Positions 36,123 through 44,647 of a stretch of DNA of 64,000 nucleotides are shown one piece after another. The position numbers and the translations under genes are program-made. The first letter of the stretch is position 1. Each line of letters opens with the position of its first letter. The DNA is from CAVHXA01 sp963639765 (lineage in GTDB: Bacteria; Bacillota; Clostridia; Oscillospirales; Oscillospiraceae), in NCBI GenBank assembly GCA_963639765.1, contig CAVHXA010000005.1, positions 54,580 through 118,579 on the forward strand, written 5' to 3'. Below the pieces are notes generated by a model. The model was not told the origin of the DNA, did no database searches, and was given only the letters and a program-made list of their open reading frames with translations.

Positions 36123-37340
36123 ATGGAAGTAAGATTTCCGCTGATTCTTGACGGAGCAACAGGTACACAGCTTCAAAAATATGGATATTCCGGTGCCCAG
36201 TGCGCAGAGCAATGGATTTTGGATAACCCGAATATTCTCCTGAAAATACAAGAAGAATATGTTCGTGCGGGCTCGCAGGTCCTGTATACACCAACCTTTG
36301 GAGCAAATCGAAAAAAGCTTGAGGAAGGCGGCATTTTTAACCGGACCGTACAAATGAATCACGAGCTTGCAGCTCTGTCTAAACAGGCTGCACAGAAAAA
36401 AGCTCTAATTGCCGGAGACATGGCACCGACGGGAATTTTCCTGTCTCCTTTTGGGGATGCTTCCTTTGAGGAATTGGTAGATATCTATACCGAACAGGCC
36501 GCTGCGCTGGAGCAGGCGGACGTAGATTTATTCATAGTTGAAACCATGATATCTCTTGCGGATGCAAGAGCTGCTGTGCTGGCAATACGCAGTGTCAGCG
36601 ACAAGCCTGTTTTTGTTACATTCACCTGTGATGAACATGGTCGAAGCATAACCGGAACAGATATGGTAGCAGCCCTGACTGTTTTGCAGGGAATGGGTAT
36701 AAGTGCGTTTGGGCTAAATTGTTCCACAGGACCAGACAAAATGCTTGTACAACTTCAGCGATTGCGTAAGTATGCACGAATTCCTTTGATTGCAAAGCCA
36801 AACGCCGGCATGCCGAAAATTGTTGAGTCAAAGGCTATCTATGATTGTCCGCCAGATCGTTTTGCTCAGTATATACCGTCGTTCCTTGAAGCAGGAGTTG
36901 CGATTTTTGGCGGATGCTGCGGTACTGACGAAAGCCATATTGCGGCGCTTTGTTCTGCACTCAAAAACGCATCCTGTCGAAAACCAGATCCCGAGTTTAC
37001 AGATCTGCTTCCTGCTGCAACTGAAAAAGATGCTGTATATCTTCCTGCTAATGCCAACCACGGAGAGATTCTATCCGTTGGAGATTCTTTAGAAAATGAC
37101 CTTGAGAGGGTTCTTGCAGACAGCTGGCCCGTTGTTGCCTTGAGACTTGAGGATTGGTCTGATCTGGATACACTGGCAGACATCCAATATACGCTTAATA
37201 AGCCGCTTTGCCTTGTGTGTGATGATATTGAACTGTTGCAGGCGGGGCTTCGGCTTTATCAAGGTCGGGCTTTATATGAAGGGCCCCTAACTGTTCAGCA
37301 ACTTGCACCGCTGCAGAATAGATATGGTCTTTTGATTTGA
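36123..37340 (+). CDS. Homocysteine S-methyltransferase family protein
   Basis: 405 residues. Residues about 1-285 are the homocysteine-binding barrel of MetH/MmuM. Zinc ligands are in FGLNCSTGP and IFGGCCGT, and the N-terminal LDGATGTQLQ is typical. A C-terminal region of about 110 residues matches nothing I recognise. No folate, cobalamin or SAM-activation domain is present, so it needs an outside methyl donor. The gene is 17 bases after the RACE gene. The likely donor is the methyl-corrinoid of the 32566-34290 fusion, giving methionine (inference). Confidence 0.87.
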   Translation: MEVRFPLILDGATGTQLQKYGYSGAQCAEQWILDNPNILLKIQEEYVRAGSQVLYTPTFGANRKKLEEGGIFNRTVQMNHELAALSKQAAQKKALIAGDMAPTGIFLSPFGDASFEELVDIYTEQAAALEQADVDLFIVETMISLADARAAVLAIRSVSDKPVFVTFTCDEHGRSITGTDMVAALTVLQGMGISAFGLNCSTGPDKMLVQLQRLRKYARIPLIAKPNAGMPKIVESKAIYDCPPDRFAQYIPSFLEAGVAIFGGCCGTDESHIAALCSALKNASCRKPDPEFTDLLPAATEKDAVYLPANANHGEILSVGDSLENDLERVLADSWPVVALRLEDWSDLDTLADIQYTLNKPLCLVCDDIELLQAGLRLYQGRALYEGPLTVQQLAPLQNRYGLLI

Positions 37341-37449
37341 TTTCCAGCATTTCAGTTGACAATATAGATGGCTGTTTTCATGTATAATTCAGAGAAAATT
37401 CTGTGCTTCAAAACTATGTGACAGACATTCAAAAAAAGACAATGTTTGG

Positions 37450-38214
37450 TTAATGCTGGGAGTACCGCTCCAAAAATTGCCTGGTTCGCTCGTTTTTTGG
37501 CATGCAAAACAGTTCTTCTGCCGTTCCACTTTCTACAATAACGCCATCGTTCATAAAATAAACCTTATCTGAAACATCACGAGCAAATTGCATCTCATGC
37601 GTAACGATTACCATGGTCATATGTTCCTCAGAAAGTGTTCGAATAACTTTGAGTACTTCGCCGGTTAACTCCGGGTCCAGTGCAGATGTCGGTTCATCAA
37701 AAAACAATACGGCCGGATTTGTGGCAAGTGCACGCGCAATGGCGACTCGTTGCTGTTGACCTCCGGAAAGCTGGTAAGGATAGGCATCGGCTTTGTCGGA
37801 TAAACCCATTCTGTCCAACAAAGCTCTGGCTTGCGCTTCAACTTCATCCTTGCGCCGCTTTTGTACACAAAGCGGCGCGTCAATTATATTCTTCAGGACA
37901 TTATAATGTGGAAACAGATTAAAATTCTGAAATACCAGACCATAGCTGCTTTTTATTCTTTTCAAATCAGCCGGCGGCGCATATTCAGACCTATTCTCTG
38001 CATTATTTTTTGCTGCATAATTACCTTGATAAATTATTTCTCCGGAGTCAATGTTTTCCAACATGGTGGCGCATCGCAGAAGCGTAGACTTTCCGCTTCC
38101 GGATGGACCTATTATTGATACTGTTTCACCTTTTGCAACATTGACGGTAATTCCATTTAAAACGGGAAGATTCCCAAAGCTTTTATAAATATTATTTAAC
38201 TCCAGAATGTTCAT
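37450..38214 (-). CDS. Polar amino acid ABC transporter ATP-binding protein
   Basis: 254 residues from ATG 38212-38214 (AAGGTGG upstream). Walker A GPSGSGKS (36-43), signature LSGGQQQRVAIARAL, Walker B VLFFDEPTSALDPEL and H-loop THEMQFARDV mark the GlnQ/HisP class. Last gene of a substrate-binding protein-permease-ATPase operon. Confidence 0.93.
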   Translation of the reverse strand: MNILELNNIYKSFGNLPVLNGITVNVAKGETVSIIGPSGSGKSTLLRCATMLENIDSGEIIYQGNYAAKNNAENRSEYAPPADLKRIKSSYGLVFQNFNLFPHYNVLKNIIDAPLCVQKRRKDEVEAQARALLDRMGLSDKADAYPYQLSGGQQQRVAIARALATNPAVLFFDEPTSALDPELTGEVLKVIRTLSEEHMTMVIVTHEMQFARDVSDKVYFMNDGVIVESGTAEELFCMPKNERTRQFLERYSQH

Positions 38215-38224
38215 AGCAACCACC

Positions 38225-38872
38225 TTAACGGAAATAGGAGAGACTTTTTTCAGCGCGTTCCATGAGCCATGCAACAGCATAATTCATCACGTAATAGAAT
38301 ACACCAGCTATCAAAAAGGGCATAAATGTTGTCTGAGAGCTTGAAATTTGCTTGGCGATGGAAAATACTTCTGAATAAGCAAGTGTAAATGCAAAGGATG
38401 TATCCTTAATCAAGGTAATCACTTCATTTGTTACCGGCGGAAGGACGATTTTCGTAACCTGCGGAAGGATAATCTTGAAGAATGTCTGTGTTCCGGTATA
38501 ACCCAATACTTCTGCTGCTTCATATTGTCCCTTTGGGATTGACTCAATACCGGAACGAAAAATTTCAGCGAAATATGCAGCATAGTTTACAGCAAAGCCA
38601 AGGATGATAGCAGGAAAACGCCAGCCTCGAATTGACCAGCCAAAAAGATAATATGGACCGAAATACCACACAAGAAGCTGAAGCATCAGCGGGGTTCCGC
38701 GCATGATGGATATATACACTTTAATCAGGCCGCAAAGGGGGACGAAACGGCTTTTTCGCCCCAAAGCCACAAGTACGCCAAGCGGAAGTGAAAATACAAG
38801 TGTCAGAAAAAAGATCGCCAGAGTTTTCACCATGCCGGATGACATGGTGGAGAGCATGGTTGAAAATAGCAT
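38225..38872 (-). CDS. Polar amino acid ABC transporter permease
   Basis: 215 residues, His/Glu/Gln/Arg-type permease with about five spans and the coupling loop ESIPKGQYEAAEVLGYTGTQ. A single permease gene suggests a homodimer. Ten bases before the ATPase start. Confidence 0.92.
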   Translation of the reverse strand: MLFSTMLSTMSSGMVKTLAIFFLTLVFSLPLGVLVALGRKSRFVPLCGLIKVYISIMRGTPLMLQLLVWYFGPYYLFGWSIRGWRFPAIILGFAVNYAAYFAEIFRSGIESIPKGQYEAAEVLGYTGTQTFFKIILPQVTKIVLPPVTNEVITLIKDTSFAFTLAYSEVFSIAKQISSSQTTFMPFLIAGVFYYVMNYAVAWLMERAEKSLSYFR

Positions 38873-38955
38873 AGAATTCCTCCGGTTCGCAATCGATGGG
38901 CTGCCCGTTCGGACAGCCCATAATTACAATGAAACTTTGTTAATAAAAAACGCAC

Positions 38956-39873
38956 TCACTTGCCAAGACAAAGATAGTCATAAATATCAGGATATTTTTG
39001 GCCAATTGCTTCATATGTTCCGTTTTCTACCAATGCCTGAAGGGCTGTATTAACCTGTTCGCATAGGTCGGTATCTTCTTTGCGGAAGCCGATTGCGTAG
39101 GTTTCGACGCCCAGACTCTCATTAAGGAAAACATAACCGTTTGTATCGGCAATTAAATAACTTCCGGCAGTCATATCAATTGCAATAGCGTCGATAGCAC
39201 CGGCCTGAAGATCATTAAAGGCGATGGTGTATGTTTCGTAAATACGAAGATCGCCAAAGCCGGAACAGAGTTCGCTGGGAGTTCCATCTTCACTCATCAG
39301 CAGATCATAGGCTGAAGTTGCAGTCTGAACACCAACGGTCTTTCCTGCTAAATCATCAAGATTGGTGATGCCTGAATCAGCAGCAACAAGGACCCCCTGT
39401 GTGTTGTTTGAATAGGCAATAGAGAAAAGATAGTCATCTTCACGGCCTTCAACCGTAAAACCTGACCAGATGCAATCGCAGGAACCGGACTGAAGCTCGG
39501 CATCCTTAGCATCCCAGTTAAAAGGAACCGCTTCGTATTTCCATCCGAGATATTCACAGACAGCCTGAGCCATTTCCACGTCGAAGCCGCCTATAGATCC
39601 GTCATCACCAAGATAAGAGTATGGAGGATAGTCAAGATCAAATCCATGCTTAAAGGTAAATGTTTCCACGCTTCCTTCAGATTCAGAAGGCGCTTCTTCT
39701 GTATTTTCAACGTTTGTTGTTGCTTCTTCCTGCTGGTCGGAGACAGATTGAACAGGTTCATCTGTCTGGGGGGTTGATGTTGTTGCTGTCTGTGTTTTGG
39801 CACATCCCATCAGGCAGATAGTCATCATTACAGTTGCAAGCAGTAGCTTTAGAAATTTTTTTGTGTTCCTCAT
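38956..39873 (-). CDS. Amino acid-binding lipoprotein (SBP family 3)
   Basis: 305 residues from ATG 39871-39873 (AGGAGGATT upstream). Signal peptide with lipobox CLMGC, a Thr/Glu/Ser-rich linker of about 45 residues, then a family 3 solute-binding domain (FDLDYPPYSYLGDDGSIGGF, GFDVEMAQAVCEYLGWK). The ligand is a polar amino acid but cannot be named from sequence alone. Confidence 0.92.
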   Translation of the reverse strand: MRNTKKFLKLLLATVMMTICLMGCAKTQTATTSTPQTDEPVQSVSDQQEEATTNVENTEEAPSESEGSVETFTFKHGFDLDYPPYSYLGDDGSIGGFDVEMAQAVCEYLGWKYEAVPFNWDAKDAELQSGSCDCIWSGFTVEGREDDYLFSIAYSNNTQGVLVAADSGITNLDDLAGKTVGVQTATSAYDLLMSEDGTPSELCSGFGDLRIYETYTIAFNDLQAGAIDAIAIDMTAGSYLIADTNGYVFLNESLGVETYAIGFRKEDTDLCEQVNTALQALVENGTYEAIGQKYPDIYDYLCLGK

Positions 39874-39928
39874 GTGGGAATCCTCCTGAAAATTGACAAA
39901 TTTATTGCTCAAAGTTTATCATGACAGC

Positions 39929-39957
39929 ATGATAGCACATTACCTTAATAAAGTAAA
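39929..39957 (-). promoter_or_regulatory. Promoter of the amino acid ABC operon
   Basis: Minus strand TTTACT (39952-39957), 17-base spacer, TATCAT (39929-39934), 56 bases before the start codon. Confidence 0.65.
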
Positions 39958-40082
39958 GAACTTTTTTATATTACTTTTAAAATTGCCAGGAGGATTTATC
40001 TGGGTTATATTTCGAATTCGGGTGCAGGACTCTGGGGGCACCTATGCTATGTAAATTGTGTCTGGGTCTACTCATATAAAAC

Positions 40083-40128
40083 TATACGTATACGTTTACT
40101 TGACTTTTTTAAAAAGCCGTGTTACCAT
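40083..40128 (+). promoter_or_regulatory. MATE gene promoter with overlapping palindromes
   Basis: TTGACT (40100-40105), 17-base spacer, TACCAT (40123-40128). Immediately upstream are the overlapping palindromes TATACGTATA (40083-40092) and ACGTATACGT (40086-40095), a plausible operator for a dimeric regulator of drug export. Confidence 0.5.
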
Positions 40129-40246
40129 CACCTTGCTTATGAAAATCCTTGTTATAAGATCGGATGAGGTACCGGGTTTGTCCGGAATTTTATCCGGTTT
40201 TTTATGGTTTTCTAGTCTGAAATGCAAGTATATCTCAGGAGGGTTT

Positions 40247-41603
40247 ATGTCTGATTCCAAGGTTATTGCAAAAAATCTTACCGAAGGCTCGGTTTTAAAA
40301 AAACTAACCGCATTTGCTTTGCCGGTCATGGCCGCGAATGCGCTGCAAGCTCTTTACAGCACGGTAGATATGGTGGTTGTGGGGCAGTTTGTTGGCTCAG
40401 CCGGTTTATCTGCAGTTGGCATTGGTGGGCAAATGCTGAATATGTTTTTGTGTATCGGTATGGCTTTCAGCTATGGCGGACAGGTGTTGATCAGTCAGCA
40501 GATAGGCGCAGGTGACCATGATGTTCGAGCTACGATTGGTACGCTGTTTACTACAGAGCTGATTTTAGCTATTATCTTTGGTGCTATTGGCATAATATGT
40601 CGAAATCCCTTGCTCCGGCTGCTGAATACACCAGAGGAAGCCTGGGATGATGCGGTAAGCTATATGGTTATCTGCTGCACAGGAATGATCTTCATCTACG
40701 GATACAACGCTGTTTGTTCTACCCTGCGTGGTATGGGAGAGAGTAAACTGCCCATGCTGTTTGTGGGTATTGCATCTGTTATCAATCTGGGCTTGGACTT
40801 ATTGTTTGTCGCTGTTTTAGATATGAGTGTAGCCGGTGCAGCGTTGGCTACGGTAATAGGCCAGGCTGTTGCTTTTCTGTGCTCCGTATTCTATCTTTAT
40901 AAACACCGAGAAAGTTTCGGCTTTGATTTCAAACTGAAAAGCTTTGCCATCAGCAAAAAACATCTTCTACCGATTTCCAAACTTGGCGTTCCATATATTG
41001 TTAATTCTCTTGCCATTACTTGCTCAATGATGTTTNNNNNNNNNNGGCGTTACCGCATCGGCAGTAGATTCAATCGGAAGCAAACTGCTGAGTATCATGA
41101 ACATCGTGGTTGGTGCTATTTCTGTGGCAAGCGCCACTATGATGGCACAATGCTTTGGTGCCAGAAAATTCGATCGTATGAAACATTGTTTCCGCGCCAG
41201 TCTGATCATTTGTATGACATGTTGGGTTGTTTTAAGTACTGTATATCTACTATGGCCTGAGGCTGTTTTCCGCCTGTTCAGTCAGGACAGCGAAGTTCTT
41301 GCAATGGCCCCACAATATTTGAAAATCTCTGTAATCTGGCTGTTAAGCATGTGCACCATGACAGCACCGTATGCAATTGTAGATGGTGTTGGTGCAGCAC
41401 TTTATGGACTTATAACCAGCCTGGCAGATGGTGTGGTTGCCAGACTTGGATTATGCATTTTACTTGGTAACCTGTTGGGGCTTTCCGGGTTGTGGCTTGG
41501 AAATGCTCTTGCTGGCTTTGTAACAACAATTATGTGCGGGATCTACTATTTTTCCGGCTGTTGGAAAAAGCGTAAGCTGCTTTTGGCGGACTCGGATAAA
41601 TAA
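40247..41603 (+). CDS. MATE-family multidrug exporter, interrupted by an assembly gap
   Basis: Cation-coupled exporter of drugs or metabolites. ATG 40247 follows CAGGAGGG. The first 263 codons (FALPVMAANALQALYSTVDM, VVVGQFVGSAGLSAVGIGGQ) run to the Ns at 41036-41045. The second part resumes at GVTASAVDSIGSKLLS and ends at 41603 after about 185 residues. The two parts are in different frames as written, because the Ns are a placeholder. Related proteins have roughly nine residues between these segments, so the gene is probably intact and about 457 residues long. Confidence 0.88.
41036..41045. other. Assembly gap (10 N)
   Basis: Ten Ns inside the MATE gene. The reading frames on the two sides do not agree across 10 bases, so the true gap length differs from 10. 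Confidence 0.98.
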
Positions 41604-41637
41604 AAGCTGCAGGTATACTTCCTGATAAAAGCCAAAA

Positions 41638-41669
41638 AGCGGGAGGAATTTGTTTCAATTCCTCCCGCT
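41638..41669. terminator. Bidirectional terminator hairpin
   Basis: Perfect 13-bp stem AGCGGGAGGAATT / AATTCCTCCCGCT with a 6-base loop, between the convergent MATE and YesL-like genes. Very similar in sequence to the convergent terminator at 4297-4325. Confidence 0.8.
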
Positions 41670-41759
41670 GAAATTTCAGGCTGATTTACATATCTGCAAA
41701 ACTGAAAACGTACTCTGCGATTTCGCGACGACTTAGTGAAACTGATGCAGTAGCGAAAA

Positions 41760-42713
41760 TCAGTCATAGTAGTTATGAAACCGGTCTTTATTTTTTTTCT
41801 CTTTCTGTTTTCTGTCAGATGCAAGTTGAGAAAGTTCTTCTTCTGTCATTTCTTTGATAGGCTTTACCAGGTAGCGGTCAACTAATGGATAGATGACAAA
41901 TATGCCGAGAAAGTTTGTAAAGGAGAAAACGAAGAAGGGGATAAAAATAGCCTCTGCAAGGGGGAACACGAGCAGGATAAGCAGATAAATTCCTACCCAT
42001 ATTGCTGTATTTAACAGGCTTACACCGATATTTCGAAGAATACCGGTGAAACTGAACAGCCAAGAATTCAAAATCAGGGACTTTAGATTCAGATCAACGG
42101 TTACGATCATCAGGTATATGTAACGCCGCATGAAACAATATACCACAGTTGCTGCAATTGAGGCACAGCGACATAAGCGCATGATAGGAATACCGTTGGC
42201 AGAATAGTTTAGGTTAAAGATCAACAGTAAAACGCAAAGCATGTCCAGGATTCCAAAAAACATGCCATATTTCCAGTTGGCACGGGCTTTATCCCAGATA
42301 TCTGAAATCCAGGCATGCTTTTCGTTGGAGAAATTTCGCAATACGTAAGTTAGGCCAACCTTAACTGGCCCGTAAGCAAGTACGGAAACAATTAGAAGTA
42401 GATTGCGAACGGACGCAGGTACTTTTAAAAAATACAGCGTTGTGGAATAAAGCAGAGGTGTCCAGACCTGCTCAATCTCGTCCTGAGTAAATCCAAGGTC
42501 AATCATCCAATAATATCCAGCATCATACGCTGTTGCATAGATATACAGGATCAAAGGCAACAGAATAAGAAAGTACATCAAGTTAACTTCTATGTATTTC
42601 CAGAACTTTCTTCCATAAAGCTCGAAAAATTTAAAAAAGGCTTTTTTTTCGGGCGCGTCCTTTTCAACACCTTTACCGGGTTTATAATATTTCTTATTTG
42701 AAAATAATGCCAT
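41760..42713 (-). CDS. YesL-like (DUF624-type) membrane protein
   Basis: 317 residues from ATG 42711-42713 (AAAGGAGC upstream). N-terminal cytoplasmic stretch, about six hydrophobic spans including LMYFLILLPLILYIY and SFTNFLGIFVIYPLV, and a charged C-terminal tail (TEEELSQLASDRKQKEKKNK). The N-terminal part resembles DUF624/YesL proteins, which often accompany sugar ABC importers in Firmicutes. None is adjacent here. Function unknown. Confidence 0.65.
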   Translation of the reverse strand: MALFSNKKYYKPGKGVEKDAPEKKAFFKFFELYGRKFWKYIEVNLMYFLILLPLILYIYATAYDAGYYWMIDLGFTQDEIEQVWTPLLYSTTLYFLKVPASVRNLLLIVSVLAYGPVKVGLTYVLRNFSNEKHAWISDIWDKARANWKYGMFFGILDMLCVLLLIFNLNYSANGIPIMRLCRCASIAATVVYCFMRRYIYLMIVTVDLNLKSLILNSWLFSFTGILRNIGVSLLNTAIWVGIYLLILLVFPLAEAIFIPFFVFSFTNFLGIFVIYPLVDRYLVKPIKEMTEEELSQLASDRKQKEKKNKDRFHNYYD

Positions 42714-42884
42714 GCCTTGCTCCTTTACAAATGACCTAACAGCATTCAGGAGTGGGAATAGATAGTCCGTAAATCGTATGCAAGCCCGACACAATACTCT
42801 TCCAAGATATTAATATTCCGAAAGCTTCTTGTTTTTGGAAGAAAAGACCGGGCGCGCAGAAACGATTACGTAATTCCATCCATA

Positions 42885-44189
42885 TCATTTTTTGGGGATC
42901 AGCTTTTCTGTTCCGCCCATATAAGGCTGAAGCACTGAAGGAATATCCACGGTCCCGTCAACATTGAGGTTGTTTTCCAAAAAGGCTATCAGCATTCGCG
43001 GCGGTGCTACGCAGGTGTTGTTGAGTGTGTGGCATAGATGAGTTTTCCCGTCATTATCCCGATAACGAATTTTTAACCGTCTGGCCTGTGCATCACCGAG
43101 ATTTGAACAGGAACAAACTTCGAAGTATTTTTGCTGTCTTGGGCTCCACGCTTCGATATCACAGCTTTTAACTTTCAGATCGGCAAGATCGCCGGAGCAA
43201 CATTCCAATTGGCGCACAGGGATATTCATGCTTCGGAAAAGTTCAACGGAAAACTGCCAAAGCTTTTCATACCATTCCTTCGAGTCTTCCGGTTTGCAGA
43301 CTACAATCATTTCCTGCTTTTCAAATTGATGGATGCGATAGACTCCACGTTCTTCTATGCCGTGGGCACCTTTTTCCTTCCTGAAGCAGGGCGAATATGA
43401 GGTCAGTGTTTGTGGAAGGGACTCGTCGGGCAAAATCTGGTCAATAAAACGACCAATCATGGAGTGTTCACTGGTTCCGATCAGGTACAGATCTTCACCC
43501 TCGATTTTATACATCATTGCATCCATGTCTGTCTGACTCATTACACCTTCTACCACATTTCCGTGAATCATAAACGGTGGGATGCAATAGGTAAAACCCT
43601 TATTGATCATAAAATCGCGTCCATAGGCCAGAACCGCCTCATGGAGCCGTGCAATGTCGCCAAGCAGATAATAAAAGCCGTTTCCAGAGACCCGCCCTGC
43701 AGCGTCCAGATCGATACCGTCGAAACTATCCATAATGTCGGTATGGTAGGGAATCGGGAAATCAGGAATTACCGCTTCACCAAAACGCTGTACCTCAACA
43801 TTATGGCTATCGTCCGGACCGATCGGCACAGACGGATCAATAATGTTTGGAATTACAAGCAGAATTTTATGAATTTTTTCCTCCAACTCATTCTCAAGGT
43901 TTTCCAGATCTCCCAACCGCTCAGCCTGGGCTGTGACCTGAGCTTTTATGGTTTCAGCCTCTTCGATCTTTGACGGATCTTTTTTGCTTTGCCCCATCAA
44001 AATCCCGATCTGTTTCGAAAGTCGATTTCGGTTTGCACGAAGCTCGTCTGCTTCGGTTCGAACTGCACGGTTTTCTGCATCCAAAGCTATTACTTCATCT
44101 ACAAGCGGCAGCTTGTTGTCCTGAAATTTATTACGAATATTCTGTTTTACAATTTCAGGGTTTTCACGGATAAATCGTATATCCAGCAT
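42885..44189 (-). CDS. serS: Seryl-tRNA synthetase
   Basis: Charges tRNA-Ser. 434 residues from ATG 44187-44189 (GGAGGAG upstream). Long N-terminal coiled-coil arm (about 30-105), then the class II core with motif 2 FRKEKGAHGIEERGVYRIHQ. Motif 3 reads LNNTCVAPPRMLIAFLENN rather than the common NGSGLAVGRTL, though the arginine is kept. A serine T-box upstream confirms the assignment. Confidence 0.95.
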   Translation of the reverse strand: MLDIRFIRENPEIVKQNIRNKFQDNKLPLVDEVIALDAENRAVRTEADELRANRNRLSKQIGILMGQSKKDPSKIEEAETIKAQVTAQAERLGDLENLENELEEKIHKILLVIPNIIDPSVPIGPDDSHNVEVQRFGEAVIPDFPIPYHTDIMDSFDGIDLDAAGRVSGNGFYYLLGDIARLHEAVLAYGRDFMINKGFTYCIPPFMIHGNVVEGVMSQTDMDAMMYKIEGEDLYLIGTSEHSMIGRFIDQILPDESLPQTLTSYSPCFRKEKGAHGIEERGVYRIHQFEKQEMIVVCKPEDSKEWYEKLWQFSVELFRSMNIPVRQLECCSGDLADLKVKSCDIEAWSPRQQKYFEVCSCSNLGDAQARRLKIRYRDNDGKTHLCHTLNNTCVAPPRMLIAFLENNLNVDGTVDIPSVLQPYMGGTEKLIPKK

Positions 44190-44237
44190 TGTTATACTCC
44201 TCCAGAATATATGTTTATTGCAGCAGGCCTGTTTCGA

Positions 44238-44278
44238 GAAAAAAAGAGCCATTCGTCAATCATGGGACGAAAAAGCTC
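44238..44278 (-). terminator. T-box terminator before serS
   Basis: Minus strand hairpin GAGC/GCTC with inner CGTC/GACG pairing, followed by TTTTTTT. Competes with the antiterminator that contains the T-box sequence. Confidence 0.85.
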
Positions 44279-44465
44279 CGCGGTGCCACCCACATTGCCG
44301 CCGATGTTGACGGCCTCTTTTCTGTACGGTAACGGGTACAAACCACCGACTCCTGTCGGAAGCTCAAAAGGTGGATTTACCGGGTACTGTACCGTGTCGC
44401 AGCAAACCACGGCTCTCTGTAACAGCAAATCCGGCTTTGTCCTTCGTCATCGCTCAAAGATATCA
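44275..44465 (-). ncRNA. T-box leader (serine) of serS
   Basis: Minus strand: the conserved T-box GGGTGGCACCGCGGAGC (44275-44291) pairs with the tRNA acceptor end. Upstream stem I begins with GCGATGACGAAGGAC and has the AG-bulge region CAGAGAGCCG. A probable specifier codon TCC (Ser) is at 44373-44375. Uncharged tRNA-Ser would stabilise the antiterminator and raise serS expression. Confidence 0.93.
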
Positions 44466-44472
44466 TGTGACA

Positions 44473-44500
44473 AGTATAAAACAAATTTCGGAAAAAGCAA
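44473..44500 (-). promoter_or_regulatory. Promoter of the serS T-box transcript
   Basis: Minus strand TTGCTT (44495-44500), 16-base spacer, TATACT (44473-44478). The remaining interval to 44647 shows nothing recognisable. Confidence 0.6.
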
Positions 44501-44647
44501 GCTGTAATTAACAAGTTGTAGACGGTTCCTGCTTTCTCTCTTTTAATAGGGAGCGTATCCACACTCAGAATAAATCCTGTCGACAGTGGAGAAAGATGTA
44601 TAGCACCAAATCAAAGAATAAATTGGGACGGAGTGTAGAGAAGCAGC

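Larger units (their letters stand above)
39874..40246. other. Divergent promoter region between ABC importer and MATE gene
   Basis: About 370 bases holding the importer promoter (minus, 39929-39957) and the MATE promoter with a palindrome (plus, 40083-40128). No ORF or RNA motif seen in the rest. Confidence 0.6.

Noticed and set aside
40058..41260. Single ORF reading across the Ns
   Set aside because: It leaves the MATE frame after the gap; the residues after the Ns are out-of-frame noise.
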